Positions 15,120 to 21,313 of a stretch of 36,238 nt of DNA are shown one piece after another (positions within the stretch are counted from its first letter, which is position 1; the number at the start of each line of letters is the position of its first letter). Origin of the DNA: Spirochaetales bacterium (GTDB lineage Bacteria; Spirochaetota; Spirochaetia; SZUA-6; RPPD01); assembly GCA_016934415.1 (NCBI GenBank), contig JAFGSW010000067.1, forward strand, positions 1-36,238, given 5' to 3'. The translations under genes and the position numbers were made by a program. Under the pieces are notes generated by a model. That model saw nothing but the letters and a program-made list of their open reading frames with translations, made no database searches and was not told the origin of the DNA.

Positions 15120-16436
15120 ATGAAACTGATCAGCACTCGCCATCAATCGCCCGAAGTCGATTTCAAGGAAGCGCTTTTCCAGGGGCTGGCGCCCGACGGC
15201 GGCCTCTACCGCCCGGCCGAGGACAAGTCCATCCTCGACCTTTTCCGCGGCTTCAAACCGACGGTGCCTTTCAACGAAATAGCCGAAAAGGTCTCCAACC
15301 TCTGGCTGCGCGACGAGTGGGACAACGCGTCCGTCACCCGCATCGTCGAGCGCGCGTTCGATTTCGCCCCCGAGCTGCGGGCCCTCGGCGGCGGCGTGTT
15401 CGTTCTTGAGCTCTTCCACGGCCCGTCGAGCGCTTTCAAGGATTTCGGCGCCTGTTTCCTCGCCTCCTGCATGGAGGAGGTGCTCAAGGAAAAAAAGCGG
15501 CACGCGGTGGTGCTCGTCGCCACCTCGGGCGACACCGGAAGCGCCGTGGCGCGGGCCTTCTACAAGAAGAAGAATATCGATGTCGTCATCCTCTACCCGT
15601 CCGGACGGGTGAGCGCTCCTCAGGAGAAGCAGCTTACCACGCTCGACGGCAACATCGCCGCGCTCGAGGTGAAGGGTTCGTTTGACGATTGCCAGCGCAT
15701 GGTGAAGGAAGCCTTCCGGGATCCGGAGCTGGTCGAAAAACTCACGCTCACCTCGGCCAATTCGATTAATATCGGCAGACTCTTCCCCCAGTCGTTCTAC
15801 TACATTGACGGCGCGGCCCGTCTCCATGAAAGCAACGCCGAGTGCGTCGTGTTCTGCGTTCCGAGCGGCAATTTCGGCAATCTCACCGCCGGCGTCTACG
15901 CCTGGAAATGGGGCCTGCCCGTGGGAGAGTTCATTGCGGCCACCAACGTCAACGACGTGGTGCCGGAGTACCTGAAGACCTCGGCCTTTACCCCGCGCCC
16001 CTCGGTTCAAACCCTTTCCAATGCCATGGACGTGGGCAATCCCTCGAACTTCGAGCGCTTGACCGCCGTTTTCAAGGGCAACCACCGCGCCATGGTCCAG
16101 GTGATCAAGGGCCAGGTGGTGACAGACGAAGAGACGAAGGCGGCCATGCGCGAAGTGTACGCCGCCAAGGACGTCTTCCTCGATCCGCACACCGCCGTCG
16201 GCTACGTCGCGGCCCGGCGCTACCTGGCCGAGCCCGTCAATCACGGGCGCAAGGTCATCGTCCTGGCCACCGCCCATCCGGCCAAATTCCTGGAGATCGT
16301 GGAAGAGGCCACGGGCAAGAAACCCCATTTACCGTCAAACCTGAAAAAGGCGCTCAGTCTGCCCAAGAAGTCCGTTCTCGTGGAGAACACGCTCGACGCG
16401 CTGAAGGAGTTTTTGGGGAAACACTTCGGAGTTTGA
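15120..16436 (+). CDS. thrC: Threonine synthase
   Basis: This 438-residue protein begins MKLISTRHQSPEVDFKEAL and APDGGLYRP, the standard threonine synthase N-terminus, which selects ATG 15120 over ATG 15066. The PLP lysine lies in HGPSSAFKDFGA (Lys107). ATSGDTGSAVA, LTSANSINIGR, PSGNFGN and DPHTAVGY are further family motifs. It converts O-phosphohomoserine to threonine in the cytoplasm. Ribosome-site support is weak. It stands alone, divergent from the broken sensor gene. The long minus-strand frame across it is only its antisense shadow. Confidence 0.97.
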   Translation: MKLISTRHQSPEVDFKEALFQGLAPDGGLYRPAEDKSILDLFRGFKPTVPFNEIAEKVSNLWLRDEWDNASVTRIVERAFDFAPELRALGGGVFVLELFHGPSSAFKDFGACFLASCMEEVLKEKKRHAVVLVATSGDTGSAVARAFYKKKNIDVVILYPSGRVSAPQEKQLTTLDGNIAALEVKGSFDDCQRMVKEAFRDPELVEKLTLTSANSINIGRLFPQSFYYIDGAARLHESNAECVVFCVPSGNFGNLTAGVYAWKWGLPVGEFIAATNVNDVVPEYLKTSAFTPRPSVQTLSNAMDVGNPSNFERLTAVFKGNHRAMVQVIKGQVVTDEETKAAMREVYAAKDVFLDPHTAVGYVAARRYLAEPVNHGRKVIVLATAHPAKFLEIVEEATGKKPHLPSNLKKALSLPKKSVLVENTLDALKEFLGKHFGV

Positions 16437-16736
16437 TCTCTCCTTCGTTTGCCCTTAGAAAAGACGCGGGGAGCGCCTATCGCTTGAAACTCACTTGAAA
16501 CCGTGCTGTGAGATGCGTTGCGCAATGTGTTTGCGGCAGGCTCGGGATACATATCTATCGGCGAAGATTCAAGTGAGAATGCGGAGAAGTATAGTAGAAA
16601 AAGAGTATTATTTTACGGTTTTTTTATTTTTCCGAACAATTACTTTGAAATAACAGAGTAATTCCAACTACTATACCGGTTTTGTTAATGATTTGAAAGA
16701 ACGCACGGTATCAAGAAAAAAAAACACACAGCTCCC
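16437..16736. other. Intergenic, AT-rich toward the right
   Basis: No gene is seen. 16600-16700 is strongly AT-rich, with TTTTTTTATTTTT near 16619, which could end thrC transcription although no strong hairpin precedes it. A promoter for the lipoprotein gene follows. Confidence 0.5.
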
Positions 16737-16766
16737 TTGACAATCAATTTAGAAAATGAATACGAT
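16737..16766 (+). promoter_or_regulatory. Promoter of the small lipoprotein gene
   Basis: TTGACA (16737-16742), an 18-base spacer and TACGAT (16761-16766) lie about 70 bases before ATG 16839. The perfect -35 box and a strong ribosome site suggest high expression. Confidence 0.6.
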
Positions 16767-16838
16767 AGGCGGTACCTGATGTTATTAGGTTCTTTGAGTG
16801 CATAGCATATGTGCATCAAAATTTTGAAGGGGGAAAAT

Positions 16839-17321
16839 ATGAAGAAGAGCATTATCGTTCTCGCTATTCTTCTCGCCGGCTTGATCGTTTCCTGTGAAAC
16901 TTCCGGCGGAGCGGCTGGCGGCGGCGCTGCGCCGACCACCGTTATTGAGCTTGCGGCCAAGGACGCGCAGCTCACTGGTGACTGTAAATACGAAGTGGGA
17001 ACCGATCGCGACAACGTCGGTTGGTGGGTCGATCCGAACGCGTCTGCGTCCTGGACCTTCGACGTGAAGGAAGCCGGCGAGTATGCCTGCGTCGTTTCCT
17101 GGGGCGTTGACGACACCTATGCCGGCTCGACGATCAGCGTCACGGTCGGCGATCAGACCAATGAATTCATCGCCAAATCCTCGGGCAACTGGGGAAAATG
17201 GCGCAGCATGACCATTGGCAAATACAACCTCGTGGCCGGCAAGAACACGGTGAAGGTGATGGCTCCAAAAATGGCCGGTACCTATGCCTTCAATCTGCAC
17301 GCGGTTATTTTCCAGAAATAA
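16839..17321 (+). CDS. Small lipoprotein with carbohydrate-binding-like beta domain
   Basis: This 160-residue protein starts at ATG 16839 after AAGGGGG. A lipoprotein signal ends LIVSC (Cys18 or so), followed by a Gly/Ala linker. The rest (TWTFDV-like strand WTFDVKEAGEYACVVSW, then STISVTVGDQ, WGKWRSMTIGKYNL and KNTVKVMAP) resembles CBM6/CBM35-like galactose-binding jelly rolls. In these, "agxYxvxv" strands and a final "Gxxxlxxxxf" segment recur. Ligand and role are unknown. It is a single-gene unit with its own promoter and a strong terminator, and it is probably abundant on the cell surface or in the periplasm (inference). Confidence 0.75.
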   Translation: MKKSIIVLAILLAGLIVSCETSGGAAGGGAAPTTVIELAAKDAQLTGDCKYEVGTDRDNVGWWVDPNASASWTFDVKEAGEYACVVSWGVDDTYAGSTISVTVGDQTNEFIAKSSGNWGKWRSMTIGKYNLVAGKNTVKVMAPKMAGTYAFNLHAVIFQK

Positions 17322-17346
17322 TTAGTCCCACCGATTGCACAAAGAG

Positions 17347-17380
17347 CCGCTCCCGGGGATCCCCCGGGAGCGGTTTTTTT
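17347..17380 (+). terminator. Rho-independent terminator of the small lipoprotein gene
   Basis: CCGCTCCCGGGG (17347-17358) and CCCCGGGAGCGG (17362-17373) form a perfect 12-bp stem with loop ATC, followed by seven T. Confidence 0.95.
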
Positions 17381-17421
17381 CTGTATGGTTTTCCTGCGTT
17401 CGGACGTGAGCGGGAAGTCAG

Positions 17422-18327
17422 TCATTCTTCTCCGACGTAAAGAATCTCCCAATCCAACTCGACTCCGTACCGCCCTTTCACTTCTTCTTTCATAAGGTCG
17501 ATCAGTTTCTTCACGTCCTCGGCCGTGGCCCTGTGCCGGTTGATGATGATGTTGGCGTGCCGGGGCGAAACCTGGGCGCCTCCCACCCTTCTTCCCCTGA
17601 GACCGAGCGAATCGAGCAGCCGCCCGCTGGGACGGCCGAAGGTCCGGTTGTTCTTGAATACCGATCCGGCGGAGGGCGCCAGGAAATGGCCCTTCGTTTT
17701 CCGGTCGCGTTCGATCTCCCGCATGACGGTGCGGAGAGGGCGCGGATCGGCCGGAGAGAGGGCGAATTCGGCCGCGAGAATAACGCGGGCGTCGGCCTGA
17801 AACGGCGATTTCTTATAGTCGAAATCCGAGGTCTGAACCCGGACGGTCGCGACTGCGAAATTCTCGTCGAGCACGGTCACCGAGGCGAGGGTGTCCGAGA
17901 AGGACGATTCATAGCAGCGCGCGTTCATCCACACCGCGCCGCCGACGCTGCCCGGCATGGCGTAGAACCGCTCCAGACCCTTGAGTCCCGCGCGGGCCGT
18001 CCCGGCCGCGAGCGCGCTCGCCGCGAGTCCGGCTCCGGCCCGCACCGCGGTCCCGATCACGGAAAACTCACGGAAGCGCTCGAGCGAGACGACGAGACCG
18101 CGGATGCCCTTGTCGGAGACGAGGATGTTGGCGCCCGCGCCGATGATAAAGACCGGAACGGAGGCGCCGCGCGCAGCGCGCAGGAGGGCGGCCAGCTCTC
18201 CGGCCGAATGCGGGCGGGCGAAGGCGTCGGCCGGCCCCCCGATGCGGAAACTCGTGTGCCGGGCGAGCGGCTCGTTCCATTTCAGAATCGGCCCGAAGGC
18301 GGCGAAAATTTTTTTCACATCGGCCAT
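17422..18327 (-). CDS. murB: UDP-N-acetylenolpyruvoylglucosamine reductase
   Basis: This 301-residue protein performs the NADPH-dependent second step of UDP-MurNAc synthesis using FAD. Motifs seen are HTSFRIGGPAD (24-34), IIGAGANILVSD (61-72), AMPGSVGGAVWMNARCYE (123-140), SAGSVFKN with the proton-donor Ser222, and a C-terminal Glu in LDWEILYVGE (Glu294). Its length and lack of an extra C-terminal loop fit type II MurB. TACAAT ends seven bases before the ATG and there is no ribosome site, so the mRNA is probably leaderless. It lies downstream of, and on the same strand as, the J-domain gene. Confidence 0.96.
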   Translation of the reverse strand: MADVKKIFAAFGPILKWNEPLARHTSFRIGGPADAFARPHSAGELAALLRAARGASVPVFIIGAGANILVSDKGIRGLVVSLERFREFSVIGTAVRAGAGLAASALAAGTARAGLKGLERFYAMPGSVGGAVWMNARCYESSFSDTLASVTVLDENFAVATVRVQTSDFDYKKSPFQADARVILAAEFALSPADPRPLRTVMREIERDRKTKGHFLAPSAGSVFKNNRTFGRPSGRLLDSLGLRGRRVGGAQVSPRHANIIINRHRATAEDVKKLIDLMKEEVKGRYGVELDWEILYVGEE

Positions 18328-18334
18328 ACGGGGT

Positions 18335-18340
18335 ATTGTA
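18335..18340 (-). promoter_or_regulatory. -10 box seven bases before murB
   Basis: On the minus strand GGCTACAAT is followed by ACCCCGT and the ATG. The -35 region (TGGCCA, 17-base spacing) is a partial match. No Shine-Dalgarno site is present. Confidence 0.45.
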
Positions 18341-18373
18341 GCCGGGGTCGGCGAGAATGGCCAGACCCCGCAC

Positions 18374-18490
18374 TCAGCGGGACGAGAGGATGAGAAAGGA
18401 GACCGGGATCCGGAGGAGGGTGACGAGCGTTCCGACGATGACGCACCACCACGACCGCCGCTTGCCGCGCAGCCGCCCGGATATACCGTC
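18374..18490 (-). other. In-frame continuation of the J-domain gene beyond TGA, encoding a basic plus hydrophobic tail
   Basis: After the J-domain gene's TGA (18491-18493) the same frame stays open for 38 codons to a second TGA (18374-18376). It would encode RLRGKRRSWW followed by CVIVGTLVTLLRIPVSFLIL, a basic patch plus a membrane-spanning segment, just like a C-terminal tail anchor. It has no usable start codon of its own. It could be readthrough, a recent C-to-T nonsense change of CGA, or chance. Confidence 0.4.
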
Positions 18491-19312
18491 TCACGGCGCG
18501 CTCGTCCCGTCGAACCCGCGGTGGGAATAGCGGAACGGCGCCAACGGCTCGGTGCCGCCTCCCAGCACGTCCTTGAGATAACATAAGTGATGGACGGTGA
18601 GGCCCTGGGCCTCCAACACGGCGTCGACGATTCTCACCGCTGCGCCGCTCACCGGCTTTAAAAGGTCGGCGGCGCGCGCGCGGTTTAAGAAGTCGTTCAT
18701 GCGCCGGCGCACGTCGTAGAAATAGTCCCGCACGTTGACATAAATGTTCCAGCCGCGCCCGTCTCCCGATAGGCGGCGCCAGAGGTCCGAAAAAAAATCG
18801 TCCCGGCTCATGCCCTTCGCGCCGCGGGCGTCCCAGAAATGGTCGGAGAATCCCGCCGCGTCCAGAATCCAGCGGTCGATGAACAGGAGGGGGGCGAGGA
18901 GGTATTGGGACATTTTTCTCCCGGCGTGCACCCGGTTCCAGTCGAGGTCCGCGTTTTCTCGCAGGAAATCCTCGATGTCCCAAAGCAGAATATTGAGCCG
19001 GCTCCACACGATTTCCCGGAACGCTTCCGAGCCGTCGGCGACCGGCGGCAAGGCGGCGGCCGTCGATGCCGGCCGGCCGCGAAATGCGCTCGAAGTCTTG
19101 AGGTACGCGTCGTATTCGGCCCTCGTCGCCGGATCGGAGAGCGTCTCGTAGGCGTGACGGATGATTTTAAACAGCGTCTCGGACTCGGGGGAATTCGAAT
19201 TCTTGTCCGGGTGATGGCGCAGGGCGAGCTTGCGGAAGGCGGCTTTGATATCCGTGTCGGCGGCTCCGCTCGCCACGCCGAGAACGTCGTAGTAGGTGGA
19301 ATAGGACCGCAT
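18491..19312 (-). CDS. J-domain (DnaJ-like) co-chaperone
   Basis: This 273-residue protein has an N-terminal J domain (about 5-72): YYDVLGVASGAADTDIKAAF, LRHHPDKN with the HPD triad at 34-36, and ETLSDPATRAEYDAYL. The rest lacks the Gly/Phe and zinc-finger regions of DnaJ, so it is a class C protein. It holds helical, Trp- and Asp-rich segments (LNILLWDIEDFLRENADLDW) of unknown fold and two hydrophobic stretches near 140-155. It would stimulate an Hsp70, possibly the atypical one at 25428-27128 (inference). The promoter TTGAAG-N18-TATAAT lies upstream and GGGA eight bases before the ATG. Confidence 0.88.
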   Translation of the reverse strand: MRSYSTYYDVLGVASGAADTDIKAAFRKLALRHHPDKNSNSPESETLFKIIRHAYETLSDPATRAEYDAYLKTSSAFRGRPASTAAALPPVADGSEAFREIVWSRLNILLWDIEDFLRENADLDWNRVHAGRKMSQYLLAPLLFIDRWILDAAGFSDHFWDARGAKGMSRDDFFSDLWRRLSGDGRGWNIYVNVRDYFYDVRRRMNDFLNRARAADLLKPVSGAAVRIVDAVLEAQGLTVHHLCYLKDVLGGGTEPLAPFRYSHRGFDGTSAP

Positions 19313-19332
19313 GTCTCGTCCCTTTCACGCCG

Positions 19333-19362
19333 ATTATACCCCCACTCATGCTCCGCCTTCAA
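19333..19362 (-). promoter_or_regulatory. Promoter of the J-domain gene
   Basis: On the minus strand TTGAAG (19362-19357), an 18-base spacer and consensus TATAAT (19338-19333) precede a 20-base leader. Confidence 0.7.
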
Positions 19363-19555
19363 GGAATACGATGGTTCGATTCAATGGAGAATGTAAATTT
19401 CGTATCATTTCCATCAAAAAAGTGTGTGATGAAATCGGGAACGGCGGGTAACCTGTCGGTAACATGGACTTTTTCGTTCCCATCGCATTTCAGTCCCGGA
19501 CGGCGGGCTTTCAGCCGTTCACGCAAGGCCGGGGAACGCCGTTGATCTCCGATGC

Positions 19556-19584
19556 TTGCGGAATTGACCGCCGGCACATACACT
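19556..19584 (+). promoter_or_regulatory. Promoter of the AraC-family gene, near-leaderless
   Basis: TTGCGG (19556-19561), a 17-base spacer and TACACT (19579-19584) stand eight bases before ATG 19593. Confidence 0.5.
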
Positions 19585-19592
19585 GAGGGCAG

Positions 19593-20417
19593 ATGCTCGA
19601 TCCGCTGTTTCCTGTATCAATTGAGTGTCTCACGAGCGCCGGCGCGCCGACCGTGGTGTCGGGCGGCGAGCATCTCATCGCGTTCCTGGCCGAGGGCCGC
19701 CTTATCTACAAATACGCGGCCGAGCGGGGGGTGCTCGAAGCGGGGAGGCTGTTCATGGCGGGTGAGGAGCTGGCCGCCACCCTCACCCTGCAGCGCGCTT
19801 CTGTTCTCCGCCTGGTTCGGTTCAGCCGCGCCTTCCGGGAGCGCCTGGCGGTGCTTTTCTACGAGCCCGATTTTCTGGACGCCTTTTTCCCGCCGCCGGG
19901 CGTTTCCGGCGCGACCAGGCCCGTGATCCTGACTCCCGGCGACCGGCTTCAGGCGGTGCGCGAGCTCTTCGACCACCTGTCGCGCGAAAACGACGAGCGG
20001 CCCTGTCATTACCGTCTGATGATCGAATGCCGGCTCACGGAGCTGCTCGTGCTCCTGGCGCGCTGCCGGGAGGGGCCTGACGAGCGCCCGGAGCCTGCCG
20101 GCCGCTCCTCCGGCCTGGCCGCGATCGTCTCACACATCGAGGAGCATTACACCGATGAGTTCAGCCTCGAGGACCTGGCCGCCCGCGCCGGATTGGCGCC
20201 CGCCTACTTTTCACGGCGCTTCCACGAGAAAACCGGCACGCCCCTCTTCGAGTTCATCAACTCCATCCGCGTCCGCAAGGCTTGCCAGCTCCTCAAGCGC
20301 ACCGACCTGCCGATCATCGAGATCGCCTACGCCGTCGGTTATAACAATCTCTCGCACTTCAACCGCTACTTCCGCAAGCTCATGCGCGTCAGCCCGCGGG
20401 AGTACAAGAACCTGTAG
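19593..20417 (+). CDS. AraC-family transcription regulator
   Basis: This 274-residue protein has an N-terminal beta-rich cupin-like sensor region (about 8-85), a helical linker, and a C-terminal double helix-turn-helix (about 170-274). The latter is seen as FSLEDLAARAGLAPAYFSRRF, FEFINSIRVRKACQLLK, PIIEIAYAVGYNNLSHFNRY and the closing MRVSPREYK. These are the classic AraC/XylS elements. The ligand is unknown, but members with this layout often bind sugars. It stands alone, so its targets are not visible. The 19363-19555 stretch before it has no gene that I can support. Confidence 0.92.
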   Translation: MLDPLFPVSIECLTSAGAPTVVSGGEHLIAFLAEGRLIYKYAAERGVLEAGRLFMAGEELAATLTLQRASVLRLVRFSRAFRERLAVLFYEPDFLDAFFPPPGVSGATRPVILTPGDRLQAVRELFDHLSRENDERPCHYRLMIECRLTELLVLLARCREGPDERPEPAGRSSGLAAIVSHIEEHYTDEFSLEDLAARAGLAPAYFSRRFHEKTGTPLFEFINSIRVRKACQLLKRTDLPIIEIAYAVGYNNLSHFNRYFRKLMRVSPREYKNL

Positions 20418-20745
20418 GAAAAAAAACTGCGACTGAACGCGGATGAGGAGAGGGAACCATGGATGAAAACGGATGGGACGGATGACACGGATACACGAGG
20501 TGAAATACTACTAGAAAAAATCAGTACAGAGAGTCTCACGCCCATGTGCGAAGTACCTCATGCCGGATTTTTCAGTTTCCATTTTTCGTTCCCCGTTTTC
20601 GTCATTTCCCTATCCGGCTATCCGTGGTTTTCGCTATATTTTCGTACGATGGGGTAAAAAACGTACCGGTAAGCGAAAGAAAGTGTAGGAAATCGCGCCC
20701 GGTCGGCGGCTATATTTTCATCGATGCCGAAGGAGGAAGAAGACG
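20418..20745. repeat. Intergenic region carrying a CGGAT tandem repeat (20456-20502)
   Basis: CGGAT or GGAT units recur between 20461 and 20500 in the pattern ACGGATGGGACGGATGACACGGAT. This is the other-strand counterpart of the ATCCGTG repeats and similar to the ATCGGTG arrays at 203-242 and 33511-33550. The rest is AT-rich. Two TATATT sites (near 20635 and 20711) could belong to the promoter of the flagellar switch operon, but neither has a clear -35 box. Confidence 0.55.
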
Positions 20746-21018
20746 ATGGACGATAAACTGGTTCGGTTTTTAACGGAGTCGCCGCTGGCGAAGAAAATCA
20801 GGCTGCCGTCGGCGGTCGTGGTCGTGCGGACCGAGATGAGCCCGCAGGACGTGGCGCGCATCACCAAGGCCGGCGCCTACGGACCGATCCCGCGGAACGA
20901 GGAAATCTGCGAGCTGGTCGTCGGCGGACAGCGGATCGCGCACGGGAAGATCGTGCGCCGGAAAGGCGAGTATTATTTCAAGGTGCGCCGGTTGACGGCG
21001 GAGGAGGAAACGAAATGA
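20746..21018 (+). CDS. Short SpoA-domain protein, FliN-like (first copy)
   Basis: This 90-residue protein reads PSAVVVVRTEMSPQDVARIT and EEICELVVGGQRIAHGKIVRRKGEYYFKV. This is the SpoA beta-fold found in FliN, the C-terminus of FliM, and type III secretion SctQ. Full FliN proteins have about 100-140 residues with an N-terminal helix, so this is close to a bare SpoA domain. It would form ring subunits with the next protein at the base of the switch. The ribosome site AGGAGGAAG precedes the ATG. It overlaps the second SpoA gene by four bases. Confidence 0.8.
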   Translation: MDDKLVRFLTESPLAKKIRLPSAVVVVRTEMSPQDVARITKAGAYGPIPRNEEICELVVGGQRIAHGKIVRRKGEYYFKVRRLTAEEETK

Positions 21019-21260
21019 AAACGGGAAAGATCGGGGATATACACGTCCCGCTCATGGTGGTGCTCGGCGAGAGAACGCTCAGCGTATCGGACCTGGCCGC
21101 CGTCCAGCCGGGATCGATTCTCGAGCTCGACAGCCTGGCGGGCGAGCCGGTGAGGTTGCTCGCTTCGGGGGAGACCGTCGCCAAGGGCGAAGTGGTCGTC
21201 ATCGACGAGAGCTTCGGCATCCGGATCACCGAGCTGGTCCCGGCCGAAGCCAAACCCTAG
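21015..21260 (+). CDS. fliN: Short SpoA-domain protein, FliN-like (second copy)
   Basis: This 81-residue protein reads HVPLMVVLGERTLSVSDLAA, PGSILELDSLAGEPVRLLA and AKGEVVVIDESFGIRITEL. The order "vpl.v.lG...ls..dl..l..G.ii.ld" is the standard FliN SpoA signature, clearer here than in the first copy. In the flagellar C-ring FliN forms the bottom ring with FliM and binds FliH. The start overlaps the end of the first SpoA gene (ATGA), implying coupled translation and perhaps a heterodimer. The fusion gene follows after 53 bases that hold a hairpin. Confidence 0.88.
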   Translation: MKTGKIGDIHVPLMVVLGERTLSVSDLAAVQPGSILELDSLAGEPVRLLASGETVAKGEVVVIDESFGIRITELVPAEAKP

Positions 21261-21262
21261 CC

Positions 21263-21295
21263 GGTTGTCGAAAAAGTCGAGCTTTTTCAACAGCC
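21263..21295. repeat. Palindrome between fliN-like and fliM-fliG genes
   Basis: GGTTGTCGAAAAAG (21263-21276) pairs with CTTTTTCAACAGCC (21282-21295) with one mismatch and one G-U pair around TCGAG. It belongs to the same family as 6539-6577. Sitting inside an operon, it could lower readthrough into, or stabilise, the fusion message. Confidence 0.8.
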
Positions 21296-21313
21296 TATTA
21301 TCAGGAGGCCGCT

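Noticed and set aside
14868..16328. Long minus-strand open frame across thrC
   Set aside because: It is the antisense of a well-conserved threonine synthase. High GC and codon periodicity keep the opposite strand open, and the protein has no family features.
19368..19385. GGTTCGATTC resembling a tRNA T-loop
   Set aside because: There is no matching T-stem, anticodon arm or acceptor stem around it.
20640..20680. Possible sigma-28 promoter (TAAA...GCGAAAG) before the flagellar operon
   Set aside because: The spacing and the GCCGATAA half do not fit.
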